A stretch of 17,018 nt of DNA, taken from assembly GCA_050694055.1 (NCBI GenBank), contig JBOGWX010000126.1, positions 1 through 17,018 on the forward strand. The letters are read 5' to 3'. Positions 13,989 to 17,018 of this stretch are shown here, piece after piece. The notes under the pieces are model-generated. The model saw only the letters and a program-made list of their open reading frames with translations. It searched no databases and was not told the origin of the DNA. The stretch comes from WHSV01 sp050694055 (lineage in GTDB: Bacteria; Actinomycetota; CADDZG01; WHSQ01). A program made the translations under genes and the position numbers. Within the stretch, counting starts at the first letter, position 1. Each line of letters begins with the position of its first letter.

Positions 13989-14046
13989 ACCCGAGGCTCT
14001 GCCAAGCCGCGTCGATCCTCGATGCGCCCCGGCGGAGGCTACGAAG

Positions 14047-14052
14047 AAAGGA
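14047..14052 (+). promoter_or_regulatory. Shine-Dalgarno deciding the MoxR start
   Basis: AAAGGA ends 5 nt before ATG 14058. The longer in-frame frame from ATG 14022 would add MRPGGGYEERKQ, which does not resemble MoxR N-termini, so 14058 is preferred. The 69-bp gap after the protease gene holds no clear promoter or terminator. Confidence 0.65.
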
Positions 14053-14057
14053 AGCAG

Positions 14058-15080
14058 ATGACCGACGGGCAGCGGCTCCATGTGGCCGGCGAACCGGACC
14101 GGGTACACGGCAAGCTTCAGGACGCGGTGTACGAGATCAAGCGCGTGATCGTCGGGCAGGACGCCATGCTCGAACGTGTCATCGTTTGCCTCCTCGGCAA
14201 CGGTCACCTCCTGCTCGAGGGCGTGCCGGGCCTCGCCAAGACGCTCACCATCCGCACGCTCGCCGGAGTCCTGGGCGGAAAGTTCCAGCGCGTGCAGTTC
14301 ACGCCCGACCTGGTCCCCTCCGATCTCGTCGGCACTCGCATCTACCGGGCCGACAGCCACACCTTCGACACCGAGCTCGGCCCGGTCTTCTGCAACTTCC
14401 TCCTCGCGGACGAGATCAACCGCGCTCCGGCCAAGGTCCAGAGCGCGCTGCTCGAGGTCATGCAGGAGCAGCAGGTCACCATCGGGCCCAAGACCTACAA
14501 GCTCGAGAGCCCGTTTCTCGTCATGGCCACCCAGAACCCGATCGAGTCCGAGGGCACCTATCCCCTGCCCGAAGCGCAGATGGACCGCTTCATGATGAAG
14601 GTGGTCGTGGAGTACCCGAGCTTCGGCGACGAGATGGAGGTCGTCGGCCGGGCGCTCGCCACTCCGGTCGAGGTCGACGAGGTCATGACCGCCGAAGAGG
14701 TGGTCGCCTTCCAGCAGTCGGTGGCCACGGTCTACGTCGATCGTCCGGTCTCCGAGTACGCGGTCGCGCTGACGATGGCGACGCGCAATCCGGGAGCGTT
14801 CGGGCGCGGCGACCTTCTGGAGTACATCAGCTTCGGGGCGAGCCCACGCGGCTCGATCAACCTCGTGAAGTCGGCGCGCGCGCTTGCGTTGACGCGCGGG
14901 CGTCGCTACGTGCTTCCCACCGATGTGAGCGAACTCGCCAAGGACGTGCTGCGGCACCGCATCGTCCTCAGCTACGAGGGCCTCGCCTCCAGCGTCAGCT
15001 CCGACGACATCCTCGACGCCGTGCTCGAGTCCGTGCCCGTGCCGCGCGTCGATCTGACCAGCCAGACTTCGAGCGCGTGA
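14058..15080 (+). CDS. MoxR-family AAA+ ATPase
   Basis: This 340-residue MoxR AAA+ ATPase is thought to act as a chaperone that remodels or activates VWA-domain partners. Walker A is GVPGLAKT (55-62), Walker B LLADEINR (115-122), sensor 1 is N160 in ATQNPIE, the arginine-finger region is QMDRFMM (R177) and sensor 2 is SPRGS (R264). The C-terminal lid helices continue to about 325. The sequence VGTRIYRADSHTFDTELGPVFCNFLLADEINRAP is a typical MoxR core. The stop codon overlaps the GTG of the DUF58 gene (GTGA), so production of the two is coupled. With the following DUF58 and VWA genes it forms the conserved MoxR-DUF58-VWA (Bat-like) operon. In other bacteria this is tied to envelope stress, aerotolerance or metalloenzyme assembly; the local client is unknown. 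Confidence 0.94.
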   Translation: MTDGQRLHVAGEPDRVHGKLQDAVYEIKRVIVGQDAMLERVIVCLLGNGHLLLEGVPGLAKTLTIRTLAGVLGGKFQRVQFTPDLVPSDLVGTRIYRADSHTFDTELGPVFCNFLLADEINRAPAKVQSALLEVMQEQQVTIGPKTYKLESPFLVMATQNPIESEGTYPLPEAQMDRFMMKVVVEYPSFGDEMEVVGRALATPVEVDEVMTAEEVVAFQQSVATVYVDRPVSEYAVALTMATRNPGAFGRGDLLEYISFGASPRGSINLVKSARALALTRGRRYVLPTDVSELAKDVLRHRIVLSYEGLASSVSSDDILDAVLESVPVPRVDLTSQTSSA

Positions 15081-15997
15081 AGGTCAGCTACCTCCGGCCG
15101 ACCCGAGCAGACCGGCCGGGGCCCGGCCCCCTGCCCGACCAGCTCCTGCGAGCGCTGGACGTGCAGATCCGCCGGCGCATCGACGGGCTGGCCGCGGGTG
15201 ACTTTCGCTCGACCGTGCTGGGCGAGGGCACCGAGCTCGCCCAGGTCCGGCCCTACGTCGCCGGCGACGACATCCGGCGCATGGACTGGAACGTCACCGC
15301 CCGCACTGGCGAGCCGCACGTGCGCGTCCACGTCGCCGAGCGCGCGCTCACGACCTGGGCGTTGCTCGACTGCTCGGCGTCGATGACCTTCGGGACTCAG
15401 GACCGGCGCAAGCTCGACGTCGCGGAAGGCGTGGCGCTCGCCTGCTCGCACCTCGGCACGCGCGGCGGTAACCGCTTCGGCTTGATGACCGTCGGGGGGC
15501 GCAAGGACGAGGTCTGGCCCTCGAGCTCGCGCCGCGGTGGCGTCGTGTCGTTGCTGTCGCGCGTGCGCGTCGAGGACCCGGTTCGGGGTGGGACCTCTCT
15601 GGCCGAGGGGCTGCACCGCGCGGTGCTCACACTTCGGACCCGGGGGCTCGTGGTCGTCATCTCGGACTGGCGCGAGGAGTCCAACTGGCGCAAGCCCCTG
15701 GCGATGCTCCACGAGCGCCACCACGTGATCGCCGTTGAGATACGCGACTTCCGCGAGATGGAGCTGCCCGACGTCGGAGACACCTACTTCACCGACCTCG
15801 AGACGGGACGTCAGGTGCACGTAGACACGGCCGACCCGGCGGTCCGCCAGCGCTTCGCGCAGGCGGCGCGCGCCGAGCGCGACCGGGCGCGTCACGAGAT
15901 CCTGTCGGCGGGGGCCGAGCACGTCGTGCTCCACACCTCGGGCGACTGGCTGCGACCCTTTGCGGCCTTCATGTCGAGGAGGGAGCAGTACCGGTGA
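15077..15997 (+). CDS. DUF58 domain protein with complete MIDAS
   Basis: This 306-residue DUF58 protein is the usual middle gene of MoxR operons. The hallmark block RPYVAGDDIRRMDWNVTAR (58-76) is present. It is followed by a VWA-like domain with a complete metal-site motif DCSAS (98-102) and a downstream ISDWRE (D197). It has no membrane segment, so unlike longer DUF58 proteins with N-terminal membrane helices it is probably cytoplasmic, able to link the MoxR ring to the membrane VWA protein. The start is GTG 15077, in a 4-nt overlap with the MoxR stop and without its own clear Shine-Dalgarno. The stop overlaps the next GTG in the same way. Molecular function of DUF58 is not established. Confidence 0.9.
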   Translation: MKVSYLRPTRADRPGPGPLPDQLLRALDVQIRRRIDGLAAGDFRSTVLGEGTELAQVRPYVAGDDIRRMDWNVTARTGEPHVRVHVAERALTTWALLDCSASMTFGTQDRRKLDVAEGVALACSHLGTRGGNRFGLMTVGGRKDEVWPSSSRRGGVVSLLSRVRVEDPVRGGTSLAEGLHRAVLTLRTRGLVVVISDWREESNWRKPLAMLHERHHVIAVEIRDFREMELPDVGDTYFTDLETGRQVHVDTADPAVRQRFAQAARAERDRARHEILSAGAEHVVLHTSGDWLRPFAAFMSRREQYR

Positions 15998-17016
15998 CCT
16001 TCGACTCACCGTTGTGGCTCCTCGTCGCGCTGCTCGTGCCCTTGATCTTGATCGCGCAGTGGGTGTTGCGGCGCAGACGGATGCGCTATGCGATCGCCTA
16101 CAGCAACACCTCGGTGCTTGCGAGCGTCGCCACCCAGACTTCGTGGCGCCGTAGCGTCCCCGTGGCTCTGTTCGCGACGGCTTTTCTGGTGCTCGCCCTC
16201 GGGATGGCGAAGCCGCAGGCCGAGGTCGCCGTGCCGCGCGACGAGGCCACGGTCATCCTCGCGATCGACGTCTCCGGTTCGATGCAGGCCACCGACGTCA
16301 CCCCCGACCGCATAACCGCCGCCAAGAAAGCGGCCTCGTCCTTCATCAGCAGGCTTCCCGACCGCTTTCGCATCGCGGTGGTCTCCTTCAGCGACGTCGC
16401 CAACGTGCTCGCCCAGCCGACCACCGACCGGGGTTCGACGCTCGACGCGCTGGCCTCGCTCGAGGCCGAGGGTGGAACCGCCATGGGTGAGGCGCTGAGC
16501 CAGTCGGTCCGGCTCGTCCAAGACGACCGCGAGCGCATCGCGCTGCCCACTCCCACGCCCACGGTGTCGCCCTCACCGGGCTCGTCTCCGCCCCCGGCCC
16601 CCGACCAGCGCGAGCGGGTGAGTGCCGTCCTGCTCCTCTCCGACGGCTACAACACGACCGGGATGAGCCCCCTGGCGGCCGCCGGCCAGGCGCAGCAACT
16701 GGGCGTCCCCGTCTACTCGATCGCGCTCGGCACGCCCGACGGCGTGGTCACCGTGCCCGATCAGTTCGGCAACCAGCGCCTGCTGCCGGTGCCGCCGGAC
16801 TACGCCACGCTCGAGCAGATCGCGACCATCACCGACGGGGACTACTTCGAGGCTCCCTCCGACCGCGACCTCCAGTCCGTCTACGACAGCCTCGGGGAGC
16901 GCATCGGCTACACGACCCGCCCCGACGAGATCACCTACGCCTTCGCCGGCGCGGGCGCGCTCCTGTTGCTGCTCGCGGCGGCCACCTCCCTGCTCTGGCG
17001 CGGCCGCCTGCCCTAA
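15994..17016 (+). CDS. BatA-like membrane VWA-domain protein
   Basis: This 340-residue protein has the BatA layout: N-terminal membrane segments (about 7-24 and 55-71), a VWA domain (about 85-305) and a C-terminal membrane helix (about 314-334). The MIDAS is complete: DVSGS (92-96), T162 in EGGTAMG and D217 in LLSDGYN. An unusual Pro/Thr/Ser-rich insert (about 185-204, PTPTPTVSPSPGSSPPPAPD) sits inside the VWA domain between the helix after the MIDAS threonine and the strand leading to D217. It is probably a flexible surface loop. The start is GTG 15994, overlapping the DUF58 stop, with GAGGAGGGAG upstream inside DUF58. Gene order implies it is a membrane client or partner of the MoxR ATPase. 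It is a paralogue of the VWA protein at 9711-10616, which lacks the insert. Confidence 0.92.
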   Translation: MTFDSPLWLLVALLVPLILIAQWVLRRRRMRYAIAYSNTSVLASVATQTSWRRSVPVALFATAFLVLALGMAKPQAEVAVPRDEATVILAIDVSGSMQATDVTPDRITAAKKAASSFISRLPDRFRIAVVSFSDVANVLAQPTTDRGSTLDALASLEAEGGTAMGEALSQSVRLVQDDRERIALPTPTPTVSPSPGSSPPPAPDQRERVSAVLLLSDGYNTTGMSPLAAAGQAQQLGVPVYSIALGTPDGVVTVPDQFGNQRLLPVPPDYATLEQIATITDGDYFEAPSDRDLQSVYDSLGERIGYTTRPDEITYAFAGAGALLLLLAAATSLLWRGRLP

Positions 17017-17018
17017 TG
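17016..17018 (+). CDS. probable start of a further operon gene, cut by the window edge
   Basis: The VWA stop TAA (17014-17016) is followed at once by TG, giving TAATG, a common stop-restart junction. An ATG at 17016-17018 would continue the operon, where a second VWA (BatB-like) or a tetratricopeptide/BatD-like gene often follows. Only the start codon is visible, so identity is unknown and the codon could be chance. Confidence 0.35.

Noticed and set aside
14186..15076. Open frame upstream of DUF58 within the MoxR gene
   Set aside because: This part is out-of-frame reading of the MoxR gene; only the part from GTG 15077 is the real DUF58 protein.

Overview
The window is GC-rich DNA, packed with genes and with short intergenic gaps, and it looks like bacterial chromosome. 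A WS/DGAT-type acyltransferase, many GTG starts, 4-nt stop/start overlaps (ATGA, GTGA), candidate leaderless promoters and an MprAB/PepD-like layout point to Actinomycetota. A deep-branching class such as Acidimicrobiia or Thermoleophilia is possible, but that is an inference; no rRNA or marker gene is present to fix it. I saw no tRNA, rRNA, CRISPR array, insertion sequence or phage gene. No stretch longer than about 145 bases lacks a gene.

Left part (1-8331). A WS/DGAT acyltransferase cut by the left edge runs rightward and converges on a leftward operon. Read in its own direction, that operon is nurA (8331-7351), herA (7354-5600), sbcD (5597-4443), sbcC (4446-2017) and a KDPG/KDPGal aldolase (2007-1348). 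The four DNA genes overlap by 4 nt or lie 2 nt apart, so they are almost certainly co-transcribed and translationally coupled. This is the HerA-NurA-Mre11-Rad50 DNA end-resection set known as an operon in archaea, here in a bacterium-like context with bacterial SbcD/SbcC. It is the most interesting object in the window. The HerA P-loop is non-canonical (GVSGVATKTS). A perfect 19-bp palindrome lies upstream of nurA.

Middle (8468-10616). A class V PLP aminotransferase and a membrane-anchored VWA-domain protein of the BatA type lie on the minus strand, each with its own upstream gap.

Right part (10761-17018). A minus-strand response regulator/histidine kinase pair is divergent from a membrane-anchored HtrA-like serine protease. 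This resembles mycobacterial mprA-mprB-pepD and suggests envelope-stress sensing. After the protease comes a tightly coupled MoxR ATPase - DUF58 - VWA operon with two GTGA overlaps. It appears to continue past the right edge, because the VWA stop overlaps an ATG (TAATG). The VWA gene at 9711-10616 is a paralogue of the last VWA gene but stands alone on the other side of the two-component system.

Overall the window holds a DNA double-strand-break processing operon and an envelope-stress/chaperone neighbourhood, with two or three ordinary metabolic genes around them.
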